From Bradyrhizobium forestalis (GTDB lineage Bacteria > Pseudomonadota > Alphaproteobacteria > Rhizobiales > Xanthobacteraceae): a stretch of DNA of 64,000 nucleotides. A program made the translations under genes and the position numbers. Under the pieces are notes generated by a model, which was not told the origin of the DNA, did no database searches, and saw nothing but the letters and a program-made list of their open reading frames with translations. The DNA is taken from positions 62,001 through 126,000 of the forward strand of contig NZ_PGVG01000019.1 of assembly GCF_002795245.1 (NCBI RefSeq), in the 5' to 3' direction. This document shows, piece by piece, positions 49,192 through 57,797 of the stretch (positions are counted from its first letter, which is position 1; each line of letters opens with the position of its first letter).

Positions 49192-49962
49192 CTAGCGCTT
49201 AACTATCTGCGCCGTCGAGACGATGGTCTCTTCGATCGCACAGTCGCGGCTGAACGGGACGAGATGATTTAAGACCTCGCTCAGCATCGCCTCGACATTC
49301 TCGCCCAGTGCATCCCGTGACGAGGACGAATAAGTAAGCGTGCGCTCCGCCAAATCGTGCAGGCCGACCAGATGGCTGGTCTCGACGGTGACAAGCTCGG
49401 TGAGCTGCAACGGGCTACCGCGGAAGAACGCGGAAAGGTCGCGATGGGTCCGCGTGCCCCGGCCTGCCTCCTCCCAGAGCTGCGACGGCGACCAGCGGCG
49501 GCGAATTTCGTTGTAACCATCGAGCCATGGGTTGCGGCCGTCGATAGTCGAGAACGAAGCGCAGATCGCGATCGCGCCCTCGTGTGCGACCAGCTGGTCG
49601 AGTTGCGTCAGCGTCGTGTCGCGATCCATCCAATGCAACGCACGGCCGATCGTGACGATGTCGAACGTGCCGATGTCGGGTGGAAGCGTCTCTGCCTTGC
49701 CTTCGATCAGCGTGACATGTCGACCCGCGCGGGAAGCGGCAAGCCGCGCGGCGTCGAGCATCGCAGGCTCCGGATCGACTCCGACGACACGGCCGACATA
49801 AGGGCCGAAGCCGAGCGCCAGCAGCCCGGGTCCGGTACCGAGATCAATCAGGCTGCTCTGTTTGGTGAGGCCGAGCTTTTGCGCGACGCTGCGAAAGAAT
49901 TCGCCCGGATAGGGCGGCCGCAGATGCTCATAGAGATAGGCGGTGCTCGCAAACCGGCCCAT
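49192..49962 (-). CDS. Class I SAM-dependent methyltransferase
   Basis: 256 residues with the Rossmann SAM motifs: IDLGTGPGLLALGFGPYVGR (motif I), VVGVDPEPAMLDAAR (acidic loop), FDIVTIGRALHWMD. The N-terminus (AYLYEHLRPPYPGEFF) and the HWMDRD segment fit the Methyltransf_11/UbiE-like group, in which HWM is common in enzymes of unknown substrate. It is followed downstream on the same strand by nothing closer than 190 bp and preceded by the SDR gene, 13 bp away, so both may be cotranscribed. Confidence 0.88.
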   Translation of the reverse strand: MGRFASTAYLYEHLRPPYPGEFFRSVAQKLGLTKQSSLIDLGTGPGLLALGFGPYVGRVVGVDPEPAMLDAARLAASRAGRHVTLIEGKAETLPPDIGTFDIVTIGRALHWMDRDTTLTQLDQLVAHEGAIAICASFSTIDGRNPWLDGYNEIRRRWSPSQLWEEAGRGTRTHRDLSAFFRGSPLQLTELVTVETSHLVGLHDLAERTLTYSSSSRDALGENVEAMLSEVLNHLVPFSRDCAIEETIVSTAQIVKR

Positions 49963-49975
49963 GCGTCACCTGGCC

Positions 49976-50734
49976 TTACACGTGCTGGCCGCCGTTGATG
50001 TGGATCTCGGCGCCGTTGACGTAAGAACTGGTGTCGGTGCACAGCACGTAAATGATTTTTGCCACTTCGTCGGGCGTGCCGAGGCGGTGCATCGGGATCT
50101 GCTGCTCGACGATCTTCTCGGTGCCTGGCGACAGGATCGAGGTGTCGATCTCGCCCGGGGCGATCGCGTTGACGCGCACGCCGATGCGGCCGAAGTCGGA
50201 GGCCATCTCGCGCGTCAGCGCGGCGAGCGCCGCCTTCGAGGTGGCATAGGCCGCGCCCGCGAAGGGGTGCACGCGCGAGCCCGCGATCGAGGTGACGTTG
50301 ACGACCGAGCCCTTGGCCGCCTTCAATTCCTCGATCAGCCCGCGCGCCATCATGATCGGCGCGAAGAAGTTGACATGGAAGACGTGAGTCCAGGTGTCGA
50401 GATCAGTGTCGACCGAGCCGAGCCGGGAGCCACCGGGGCCCTTCGGCGAGATCGCGGCATTGTTGACCAGCGCGTGCAGCGTGCCGCCCTCGAGCCGGCG
50501 ACGGATCTCGTTGATCGCGCGCGCGGTGTCCTCGGGATCGCCGAGGTCGACCTGGATGTGGTCCTCGGGCCCCGCGTCCCACGGGCAGTCCTCCGGGAAG
50601 GGATGCCGCGAGCAGGTGATGACCCGCCAGCCCGCCGAGGAGAAGCGGATCACGGTGGCGTGGCCGATGCCGCGGCTGGCTCCGGTCAGGAGCAGCGTAC
50701 GACGCGGCGCGTTGGACGAATGCGGCATGGACAT
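49976..50734 (-). CDS. Short-chain dehydrogenase/reductase
   Basis: 252 residues: nucleotide motif TGASRGIGHA, LVNNAAISPKG, catalytic Ser in NVTSIAGSRVHPFAG and Tyr/Lys in AYATSKAAL, then RVNAIAPGEIDT and a C-terminal INGGQHV. It uses NAD(P)H on an unknown alcohol, ketone or sugar. ATG 50734 (MSMPHSS) or 50728. The stop is 13 bp before the methyltransferase start and the gene lies 44 bp downstream of pdxH, so pdxH-SDR-methyltransferase may be one transcript. Confidence 0.9.
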   Translation of the reverse strand: MSMPHSSNAPRRTLLLTGASRGIGHATVIRFSSAGWRVITCSRHPFPEDCPWDAGPEDHIQVDLGDPEDTARAINEIRRRLEGGTLHALVNNAAISPKGPGGSRLGSVDTDLDTWTHVFHVNFFAPIMMARGLIEELKAAKGSVVNVTSIAGSRVHPFAGAAYATSKAALAALTREMASDFGRIGVRVNAIAPGEIDTSILSPGTEKIVEQQIPMHRLGTPDEVAKIIYVLCTDTSSYVNGAEIHINGGQHV

Positions 50735-50778
50735 CTTTCAGGTCGGCCCAAAGCTCGAGACAAGGTTCAAGATGAGGC

Positions 50779-51420
50779 TCAAGGGTACATCCGCGACTTG
50801 GACCATTTCTGGCCGGCCGCGTCACGGCGAAATTCGATGCGGTCGTGCAGGCGGAACGGGCGGTCGTGCCAGAACTCGATACGCAAGGGCGTGATGCGCC
50901 AGCCGCTCCAGCCCGGCGGCCGCGGCACTTCGCCGATGACGTATTTGGCCGCAACCTTGGCGATGGCCTGCTCGAAAGCGAAGCGGCTCTCCAGCTCTTG
51001 CGACTGCTTGCTCGCCCAGGCGCCGATCTGGGCCTGCTTGGGGCGGGTGGCGAAATAGGCGTCGGCCTCTGCGTCGGTCACCGGTGTCACGTTGCCGCGG
51101 ATGCGGACCTGACGCCGCAGCGACTTCCAGTGAAAAAGTAACGCTGCCTTAGGATTTGCGGCGAGTTCGCGGCCCTTCTGGCTGGCGATGTGGCTGTAGA
51201 AGACGAAACCTTCGGTATCGAAGCCCTTCATCAGCACCATGCGCACGTCAGGCAGCCCGTCAGGGTCGACGGTTGCGAGCGCCATGGCGTTCGGATCGTT
51301 CGGCTCGCTCTTGATCGCCTCGTTCAGCCAAGCCTCGAACAGCGCAAATGGCTCGTCGGCAGCGGTGAAATCACCGGATGTTAAGGGTGTCTGGTGTTTC
51401 ATCGAGGTCGTGTCGGTCAT
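50779..51420 (-). CDS. pdxH: Pyridoxamine 5'-phosphate oxidase
   Basis: 213 residues, FMN enzyme that makes pyridoxal 5'-phosphate in the last step of vitamin B6 synthesis and salvage. Visible: MALATVDPDGLPDVRMVLMK, FYSHIASQKGRELAANPKAA, LFHWKSLRRQVRIRG, the RPKQAQIGAWASKQSQ segment, and the C-terminal FRLHDRIEFRRDAAGQKWSK with RMYP end. The start MTDTTS at 51420 is preferred to the longer frame. It is divergent from a lipoprotein gene with a 14-bp palindrome between them. Confidence 0.95.
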   Translation of the reverse strand: MTDTTSMKHQTPLTSGDFTAADEPFALFEAWLNEAIKSEPNDPNAMALATVDPDGLPDVRMVLMKGFDTEGFVFYSHIASQKGRELAANPKAALLFHWKSLRRQVRIRGNVTPVTDAEADAYFATRPKQAQIGAWASKQSQELESRFAFEQAIAKVAAKYVIGEVPRPPGWSGWRITPLRIEFWHDRPFRLHDRIEFRRDAAGQKWSKSRMYP

Positions 51421-51473
51421 GTCTGGAGTCCGAGTTGCGTCCCGCGGCCCAAAACGCATTGTTGTCCGCTACC

Positions 51474-51487
51474 GCCCTATATAGGGC
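51474..51487. promoter_or_regulatory. Perfect 14-bp palindrome between pdxH and the lipoprotein gene
   Basis: GCCCTATATAGGGC is self-complementary. It lies 54 bp from the pdxH start codon and 47 bp from the lipoprotein start, and includes a TATA-like core. It may be a shared operator or overlap both -10 regions. Confidence 0.45.
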
Positions 51488-51533
51488 ATGGGGACGCGTT
51501 GGCCTATCGACGATCCGGCCATCCGGCGTCGTC

Positions 51534-51941
51534 ATGACGATGATTCTGATCGGGGTTGGTGCCGGGGGGTGCAGCTTTTCCCGCAACGACAGCAGCGCCT
51601 ACGCCAAGGCCGACGACAGCGACCTCACCGGCTCGATCGCGCGGCCGGCGAAGGACGCCCCCCCGACCGAGACCGATCTCGCCTTCACCCGCAACGCCGC
51701 CTCCGACGTCCTCAGCAAGGGCGACAAGGATTCCAGCCAGCATTGGGAGAATCCGGAGACCGGCGCGCGCGGCTCGGTGACGCCGATCGCCCAGTCCTAT
51801 GCCGCCGAGGACGGACGCAAATGCCGCGACTTCCTGGCAAGCTACGTCAACGGCAGCACCGAAAGCTGGCTCCAGGGCGCCGGCTGCCAAAGCAGCCGTG
51901 GCCGTTGGGAGATTCATACGCTAAAGCCGTGGCGGAGCTAG
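51534..51941 (+). CDS. Putative lipoprotein, surface-antigen type
   Basis: From ATG 51534 the gene encodes 135 residues: MTMILIGVGAGGCSFSRNDS has a lipobox (GAGGC) and a short hydrophobic lead, then a polar domain with TGSIARPAKDAPPTETDLAF, HWENPETGARGSVTPIAQSY and CRDFLASYVNGSTESWLQGA with two Cys. The C-terminal half resembles the RT0821/Lpp0805 surface-protein family common in rhizobia. The signal lacks positive residues from this start; an in-frame start further upstream (frame open to 51378) may be the real one. Divergent from pdxH. Confidence 0.7.
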   Translation: MTMILIGVGAGGCSFSRNDSSAYAKADDSDLTGSIARPAKDAPPTETDLAFTRNAASDVLSKGDKDSSQHWENPETGARGSVTPIAQSYAAEDGRKCRDFLASYVNGSTESWLQGAGCQSSRGRWEIHTLKPWRS

Positions 51942-52047
51942 CTTCAGCGCGCTCCTAGTTGCAAAAATGCCACTCTCTTCCCACATGACCGGCAGGTGGG
52001 GCGGGGAGCCCTTTGAACAATTCGATTTCTTGAAGGAGACGTGACGA

Positions 52048-53010
52048 ATGCGCGACCCCTATGAGGTCTTGGGGGTGCCGCGGAGCGCCAGCGCTGCCGC
52101 GATCAAAAGCGCCTATCGCAAGCTGGCCAAGAAGCACCATCCGGACAGCAACAAGGGTGACCCGAAGGCGGCCGAGCGCTTCGCCGAGATCAACTCGGCC
52201 AACGAGATCCTCGGCGACGAGGACAAGCGCAAGCAGTTCGACCGTGGCGAGATCGACGCCGAGGGCAAGCCGCGCTTCCAGGGCTTTCCGGGTGGCGGCG
52301 GCCCACGCGGCCGCACGGGGCCTGGCGGGTTCGAGAGCTATACGTTCCGGAGCGGCGGTGCGGGCGGCCCGGGCGGCGGCGCGTTCGAGGATATCCTCAA
52401 CAGTATGTTCGGCGGCGGAATGCGCGGCGCGCGCCCCGGGGCCGGCGGCGGCGCCCAGTTCGAGTTCGACACCGGCGGCATTGGGCTCGATCTCGATGTC
52501 AACGTTGCCATGTCCGTCTCGCTGGAGGAGTCGGCCAAGGGAGGCGAGAAGCGCGTCCGGCTGCCGACGGGCAAGGAGCTCAACGTCAAGATTCCGGCCG
52601 GCGTCACCGAAGGCCAGCAGATTCGGCTCCGCGGGCAGGGCGAGAGCGCGCATGGCCATCCGCCCGGCGATCTCCTGATCACCATCAACATCGCGCCGCA
52701 CCCGTTCTTCAAGGTCGAGGGCACCGACCTCAGGATCGACCTGCCGGTCACGCTTTACGAGGCGGTGCTCGGCGGCAAGGTCCGCGTGCCCACCCTCGGC
52801 AATGCTGTGGAGCTCTCGGTCCCCAAGAACACCTCCAGCGGCCGGACCTTCCGCCTCAAGGGCAAGGGGCTGCCGAAAGCCGGTGGAACCGGGGATCTCT
52901 TCGTGACCATCAGGATTATGCTACCGGACGGGAACGACACAGAGCTTGAGGCATTGATGGAGAAATGGCGGGACCAACATCCCTACAATCCGCGTAGCGG
53001 GCTCGGCTAG
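52048..53010 (+). CDS. DnaJ-like chaperone (CbpA type, no zinc finger)
   Basis: 320 residues: J-domain (about 1-65) with HPD in KKHHPDSNKGD, a Gly/Phe-rich linker (about 70-150), then two DnaJ C-terminal substrate-binding domains (about 155-310; VSLEESAKGGEKRVRLPTGK, GVTEGQQIRLRGQG, FFKVEGTDLRIDLPVTLYEA). The cysteine repeats of DnaJ are absent, so it is of the CbpA/DjlA-CTD class that assists DnaK. AAGGAGACGTGACG precedes the ATG. It is followed by a strongly structured intergenic region. Confidence 0.93.
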   Translation: MRDPYEVLGVPRSASAAAIKSAYRKLAKKHHPDSNKGDPKAAERFAEINSANEILGDEDKRKQFDRGEIDAEGKPRFQGFPGGGGPRGRTGPGGFESYTFRSGGAGGPGGGAFEDILNSMFGGGMRGARPGAGGGAQFEFDTGGIGLDLDVNVAMSVSLEESAKGGEKRVRLPTGKELNVKIPAGVTEGQQIRLRGQGESAHGHPPGDLLITINIAPHPFFKVEGTDLRIDLPVTLYEAVLGGKVRVPTLGNAVELSVPKNTSSGRTFRLKGKGLPKAGGTGDLFVTIRIMLPDGNDTELEALMEKWRDQHPYNPRSGLG

Positions 53011-53152
53011 CATACGATCCGGACCCGGAGGACCGCGCCGTTAGCGCAAAGTGCAACAGCGGTTTTCGTGCCAAACAAGAGGGCGCTATCCGAGGCCAAC
53101 CTCGACGATCGGAGCATTCTCTTCCCGAAAGGATGATGCTCAACATACGCCT

Positions 53153-53378
53153 GAAGCGCATTGCGCTTCGACGCTGACGTTTGAGACGTGTCGGCTGTCC
53201 GGCGGGACAGCCGACAAAAAGGTGCGGCCTCGAGAGGGGGACCAGCGCGGTACCAAAAACCCCAATCGAGGCCGCCCGCGTCGATCGGCGGATCGAACGC
53301 CACTCATAATCGCGTGAACACCCGGTGCGATAATGAGACGCGTCGATGTCCTGATTCCAAATTTTCGATGACGGAATC
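53153..53378. ncRNA. Cluster of strong hairpins, candidate structured RNA or repeat
   Basis: Within a 392-bp gap (53011-53402) five perfect palindromes follow each other: GAAGCGCA/TGCGCTTC (53153-53169), GTCGGCTGTCC/GGACAGCCGAC with a 4-nt loop (53190-53215), GCGGCCTCGA/TCGAGGCCGC (53224-53275), CTCATAATCGC/GCGATAATGAG (53303-53337) and GATTCC/GGAATC (53353-53378). Short open frames cross it, but none has a ribosome site or protein-like sense. It lies between convergent genes. Strand and function are unknown. Confidence 0.4.
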
Positions 53379-53402
53379 TGGGCACCGCGCCTGTGCAGTT
53401 GT

Positions 53403-54173
53403 CTAGGTGCCGTTTTTCTCTGCTTGGTCGTAGACGGCCTGCGCCACCCGAGTCAGCCGCTCGCGATCACTGCTGCCGCTGACGACGTAGCCGACGCCGC
53501 GCTCGGCCCAGAACAGCGCGCCGTCCTTGTCCGTTTTGGCGTAGCGCATTTGCGTTGCACCATTCTCGGTCTTCGCGGAGTAGATCGTGTACCGCTCGCC
53601 CGAGGCGCCCTCGTACATCAGGAACGACGCCGGACCGTTCGGTCCCGGCAGGAGCCGGCCGCCGACCAGCTTCAGTCCGCTCGCCTCCAGGTTCGGTGCG
53701 AACACGGTCCAGCCGCAGCGTCGGGTCAGCCAGGCTTGCAAATGGTCGCGCTCGCTGCCGCCGACCTCGACGGGGTGGCGGACCTCGACGACATAAAGGC
53801 GATGGGCGTCGAGCGCGTCCGCCGTAAAGCTCTGGAAGGTCGAGGGCGTGTTGGCGGCACCATGCGCGACCCAGCCGGCCGTGCCGCCGGCGACGAAAGC
53901 AACCAGCACGGCCGCGGCGGCGCCATAGAGCCATTGCCGCGGGCGGCGCTCCAGCCGCTCCAGCTCCAACCGTGCCGGCACCGGTTCCTGGGCAACGGCA
54001 TCGTAGCGGGCGTGCAGCATCTCAGCCATGGCACGCCAGGACTGCACGCGCTCGGCCTCGTCGGGATGGGCGGCAAGAAAGGCCTCGACGTCGGTGCTGC
54101 GCTCGGCCGGCAGCTCGTCGTCGACATAGGCGTGCAGTTCGTCCTCGGTCACTGGGATCTTGCGGTCGTTCAT
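53403..54173 (-). CDS. Membrane-bound anti-sigma factor
   Basis: 256 residues from ATG 54173 (MNDRKIPVTEDELHAYVDDE). The N-terminal 80 residues have the anti-sigma helical pattern (DELHAYVDDELPAERSTDVE) without the HxxxCxxC zinc motif, a single membrane helix follows (about 90-112, WLYGAAAAVLVAFVAGGTAG), and the rest is periplasmic (SERDHLQAWLTRRCGWTVFA, YEGASGERYTIYSAK). It lies 105 bp downstream of an ECF sigma gene on the same strand and should bind and hold that sigma factor. The inducing signal is unknown. Confidence 0.88.
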   Translation of the reverse strand: MNDRKIPVTEDELHAYVDDELPAERSTDVEAFLAAHPDEAERVQSWRAMAEMLHARYDAVAQEPVPARLELERLERRPRQWLYGAAAAVLVAFVAGGTAGWVAHGAANTPSTFQSFTADALDAHRLYVVEVRHPVEVGGSERDHLQAWLTRRCGWTVFAPNLEASGLKLVGGRLLPGPNGPASFLMYEGASGERYTIYSAKTENGATQMRYAKTDKDGALFWAERGVGYVVSGSSDRERLTRVAQAVYDQAEKNGT

Positions 54174-54278
54174 ATCGGTCGTCTCTGGCTCTGCGGCCCA
54201 AAAAATCGTTCGTGGCTCAACTTCGCTCGCGTCCTCGGCAGTCTGCGGGCGCACGACACGCGATGCATCATTCCGTCC

Positions 54279-54815
54279 TCATTTCACCCGCCTGAGCGCC
54301 GGGCGCTCGCCCTCCAGCGAGGCTTTGACGTGGGCCCTGGCGCGCGCCAGGCGCGACATCACGGTGCCGATCGGCACGCCCTGGATGTCGGCGACCTCGC
54401 GATAGCTCATGCCTTCCAGCATCACCAGCAGCAGCACCGAACGCTGTTCCTCGACGAGGGTGGCCAGCGCCTTCTCGATGTCGCGTCCTTCGGCCTCGGT
54501 CCCGCTGGCATCCGGGTTGTTCTCCGTCAGCGGCATGAATTGCGGGCGCCTTGCCAGCGAGCGCCGCCGGTTCTTGTTGAGGTTGGTCAGGATCGTATAG
54601 AGCCAGCTCCTGACGTCGCCTCCGAGAAACAATCGCTCCGAACGGAGCGCGCGCACCAAGGTGTCCTGCACCAGATCGTCGGCCGCATCCGCATCGCGCG
54701 TGAGCGCGCGGGCATAGCGGCGCAACGCCGGGATCATGGCTTCCACACTCTGGCGAAACGCATTCATTGCGGTCTTGATGTCCCCAGCGTTCGGCGCGAG
54801 CGCCTCAACCATCAT
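54279..54815 (-). CDS. ECF-type RNA polymerase sigma factor
   Basis: 178 residues with sigma region 2 (ALTRDADAADDLVQDTLVRA, SWLYTILTNLNKNRRR) and region 4 (VMLEGMSYREVADIQGVPIG, TVMSRLARARAHV), as in ECF sigma factors. It pairs with the adjacent anti-sigma gene. Start codons at 54815 or at the in-frame ATG 54767 are both possible. It is not EcfG: the partner is a membrane anti-sigma, not NepR, and no phyR is nearby. It may act on its own promoter, but I could not identify a clear site. Confidence 0.9.
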   Translation of the reverse strand: MMVEALAPNAGDIKTAMNAFRQSVEAMIPALRRYARALTRDADAADDLVQDTLVRALRSERLFLGGDVRSWLYTILTNLNKNRRRSLARRPQFMPLTENNPDASGTEAEGRDIEKALATLVEEQRSVLLLVMLEGMSYREVADIQGVPIGTVMSRLARARAHVKASLEGERPALRRVK

Positions 54816-54940
54816 AACACCCGAACGGAACGGCTATTCCGGCACTCGAAACAGCGTTAACGCCGCGGATTAGGGCTGTACCGCAGGGGAGGGCTGGTGT
54901 ACCTCCAGACCTCAACGAGAGCTCGACGGGACGTTCAAAA

Positions 54941-55756
54941 ATGGCGCAGAATTCAGGTCTGATGCAGGGCAAGCGCGGGGTGATCCTCGGCGTTGCCAAC
55001 AACCGCTCGATCGCCTGGGGCATCGCCAAGGCATGCCATGCCGCGGGTGCCGAGCTCGCCTTCACCTACCAGGGCGATGCGCTGAAGAAGCGCGTCGAGC
55101 CGCTTGCCGCCGAGATCGGCGGTCTCGTGCTCGGTCATTGCGACGTAACTGATGCCGCGACCATCGATGCCGCGTTCGCGGTGCTAAAGGAGAAGTGGGG
55201 CAAGATCGACTTCCTGGTGCATGCGATCGCCTATGGCGAGCAGCTCGACGGCCGCTACGTCGACACCACGCAGGAGAATTTTTCGAAGTCGATGCTGATC
55301 TCCTGCTATTCGTTCACGGCCGTGGCGCAACGCGCCGAGAAGCTGATGACGGACGGCGGCTCGCTGATCACGCTCTCCTATTACGGCGCCGAGAAGTGGA
55401 TGCCGCATTACAACGTGATGGGTGTGGCCAAGGCGGCGCTGGAAGCCAGCGTGCGCTATCTCGCCGCCGATCTCGGCGAGAAGAACATCCGCGTCAACGC
55501 GATCTCGGCGGGGCCGATCAAGACGCTCGCCGCCTCCGGCATCGGCGATTTCCGCTATATCCTGAAGTGGAACGAATATAACGCGCCGATGCGGCGCAAC
55601 GTCTCGACCGAAGACGTCGGCGGCAGCGCGCTGTATTTCCTCTCCGACCTCTCGCGCGGCGTCACCGGCGAGGTGCATCATGTCGATTCCGGCTACCACG
55701 TGCTGGGCATGAAGCGCCCGGACGCGCCTGACATCTCGCTGAGTGGCAAGGATTAA
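54941..55756 (+). CDS. fabI: Enoyl-[acyl-carrier-protein] reductase (NADH)
   Basis: 271 residues of the FabI type: GVILGVANNRSIAWGIAKAC (nucleotide-binding), LVHAIAYGEQLDGRYVD, catalytic Tyr-x6-Lys in HYNVMGVAKAALEASVRYLA, and RVNAISAGPIKTLAASGIGD. It reduces enoyl-ACP in the last step of fatty acid elongation and is the triclosan target in other bacteria. Divergent from the sigma gene. A histidine phosphatase gene follows 12 bp later and may be cotranscribed. Confidence 0.95.
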   Translation: MAQNSGLMQGKRGVILGVANNRSIAWGIAKACHAAGAELAFTYQGDALKKRVEPLAAEIGGLVLGHCDVTDAATIDAAFAVLKEKWGKIDFLVHAIAYGEQLDGRYVDTTQENFSKSMLISCYSFTAVAQRAEKLMTDGGSLITLSYYGAEKWMPHYNVMGVAKAALEASVRYLAADLGEKNIRVNAISAGPIKTLAASGIGDFRYILKWNEYNAPMRRNVSTEDVGGSALYFLSDLSRGVTGEVHHVDSGYHVLGMKRPDAPDISLSGKD

Positions 55757-55768
55757 CTTTCAGCCGAC

Positions 55769-56368
55769 ATGCCGGTGCCCACGATCTACTTCCTTCGCCA
55801 TGGCGAGACCGAGTGGAACGCGCTCGGCCGGCTCCAGGGCACCAAGGACGTCCCGCTGAACGCACGCGGCCGTGGTCAGGCGGTGCACGCTGCCGGCGTT
55901 CTGGCTGATCTGTTCAAGCGCGACGGCAGGGACAGAGCGGCGCTGCCCTACGTGTCGAGCCCGCTCGGGCGTGCGCGTCAGACCATGGAGCTCGCGCGCG
56001 GCAAGCTCGAGCTGCGGCCTGCCGACTATTCCCTCGACGACCGCCTGCGCGAGATCGGTTATGGTGTCTGGGAGGGGCTGACGCTGGCGGAAAGCGAGGC
56101 CTCGGATCCCGATGTCTATGCAAGGCGCCTCGCCGACAAATGGACGGTGGCGCCAAGCGGCGGCGAGACCTATGCCGCCGTGCAGCTGCGTATGCTCGAC
56201 TGGTACGAGTCGGTTCTGGTCGATACCGTCACGGTCGCCCACGGCGGCACCTGCCGGGCCCTGATGGTGGCCTTGGGGCTCGAGACCCCCGCCACCGCCG
56301 CCGAGCTCTATATCGAGCAGGGCGCCGTCTACGTGTTCCGCGACGGGCGGCTGGAGAAGTTTAGCTAA
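55769..56368 (+). CDS. Histidine phosphatase family protein (phosphoglycerate mutase-like)
   Basis: 199 residues with the phosphohistidine motif YFLRHGETEWNALGRLQG, a conserved SSPLGRARQTMELA segment, an acid/base Glu in YGVWEGLTLAE and the second His in VTVAHGGTCRALM. It belongs to the GpmB/CobC-like branch. Substrate unknown; it could be a broad phosphatase. 12 bp after fabI. A palindromic repeat follows. Confidence 0.9.
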   Translation: MPVPTIYFLRHGETEWNALGRLQGTKDVPLNARGRGQAVHAAGVLADLFKRDGRDRAALPYVSSPLGRARQTMELARGKLELRPADYSLDDRLREIGYGVWEGLTLAESEASDPDVYARRLADKWTVAPSGGETYAAVQLRMLDWYESVLVDTVTVAHGGTCRALMVALGLETPATAAELYIEQGAVYVFRDGRLEKFS

Positions 56369-56374
56369 TTCCAT

Positions 56375-56428
56375 CCCGTCATCTCGAGATTCCGGGTTCT
56401 ATGCTGCGCATCGCCCCGGAATGACGGG
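56375..56428. repeat. 54-bp palindromic element, family A copy 2 (inverted)
   Basis: CCCGTCA (56375) and TGACGGG (to 56428) are the ends. The inner GATTCCGGGTTCTATGCTGC and CGCATCGCCCCGGAATGAC are the reverse complement of the core seen at 42584 and 62021. It may end the histidine phosphatase transcript. Confidence 0.7.
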
Positions 56429-56513
56429 AACAGGGTTGAATGCCGTGGCCCTCGGGGCTACGACGTTGACATACAACGTTTATGTAAAGAGTAAGCACAG
56501 GCGACAGCCAAGC

Positions 56514-57602
<1,089 letters not shown>

Positions 57603-57605
57603 CTT

Positions 57606-57731
57606 CTTCACCTCTCCCGTAAGGAGAGGTCGGATCGCATCGAAGATGCGATCCGGGTGAGGGGTTACAGACTCCACGGTCTGCCGCGGCCCCATATCAA
57701 TCCGACCTCTCCCCGACGGGGAGAGGTGAAC
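57606..57731. repeat. Palindromic intergenic repeat, CCTCTCC type
   Basis: ACCTCTCCCGTAAGGAGAGG (from 57609) and ACCTCTCCCCGACGGGGAGA (to 57728) are two palindromes framing GGATCGCATCGAAGATGCG, itself palindromic. The type is frequent in Bradyrhizobium intergenic DNA. It fills the gap between aroC and the cyclase gene. Confidence 0.7.
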
Positions 57732-57797
57732 CTCCCGTCGCGGCACTAGCTCTCCGAGCAGCTTGACGGGCCCACAACTTCGTCCGCAAATGCGGAC

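Noticed and set aside
53051..53406. Short open frames (about 70-90 codons) in the structured gap
   Set aside because: They have no ribosome site, overlap each other in several frames and cross the perfect hairpins; none looks like a protein.
54279..54815. The sigma factor as EcfG, with the anti-sigma as NepR
   Set aside because: The partner is a 256-residue membrane protein, not the short soluble NepR, and no phyR lies nearby. It is another ECF system.
56466..56495. TTGACA upstream of aroC as a sigma-70 promoter
   Set aside because: No acceptable -10 at 16-18 bp; a TATGTA lies only 9 bp away. Not listed as a promoter.
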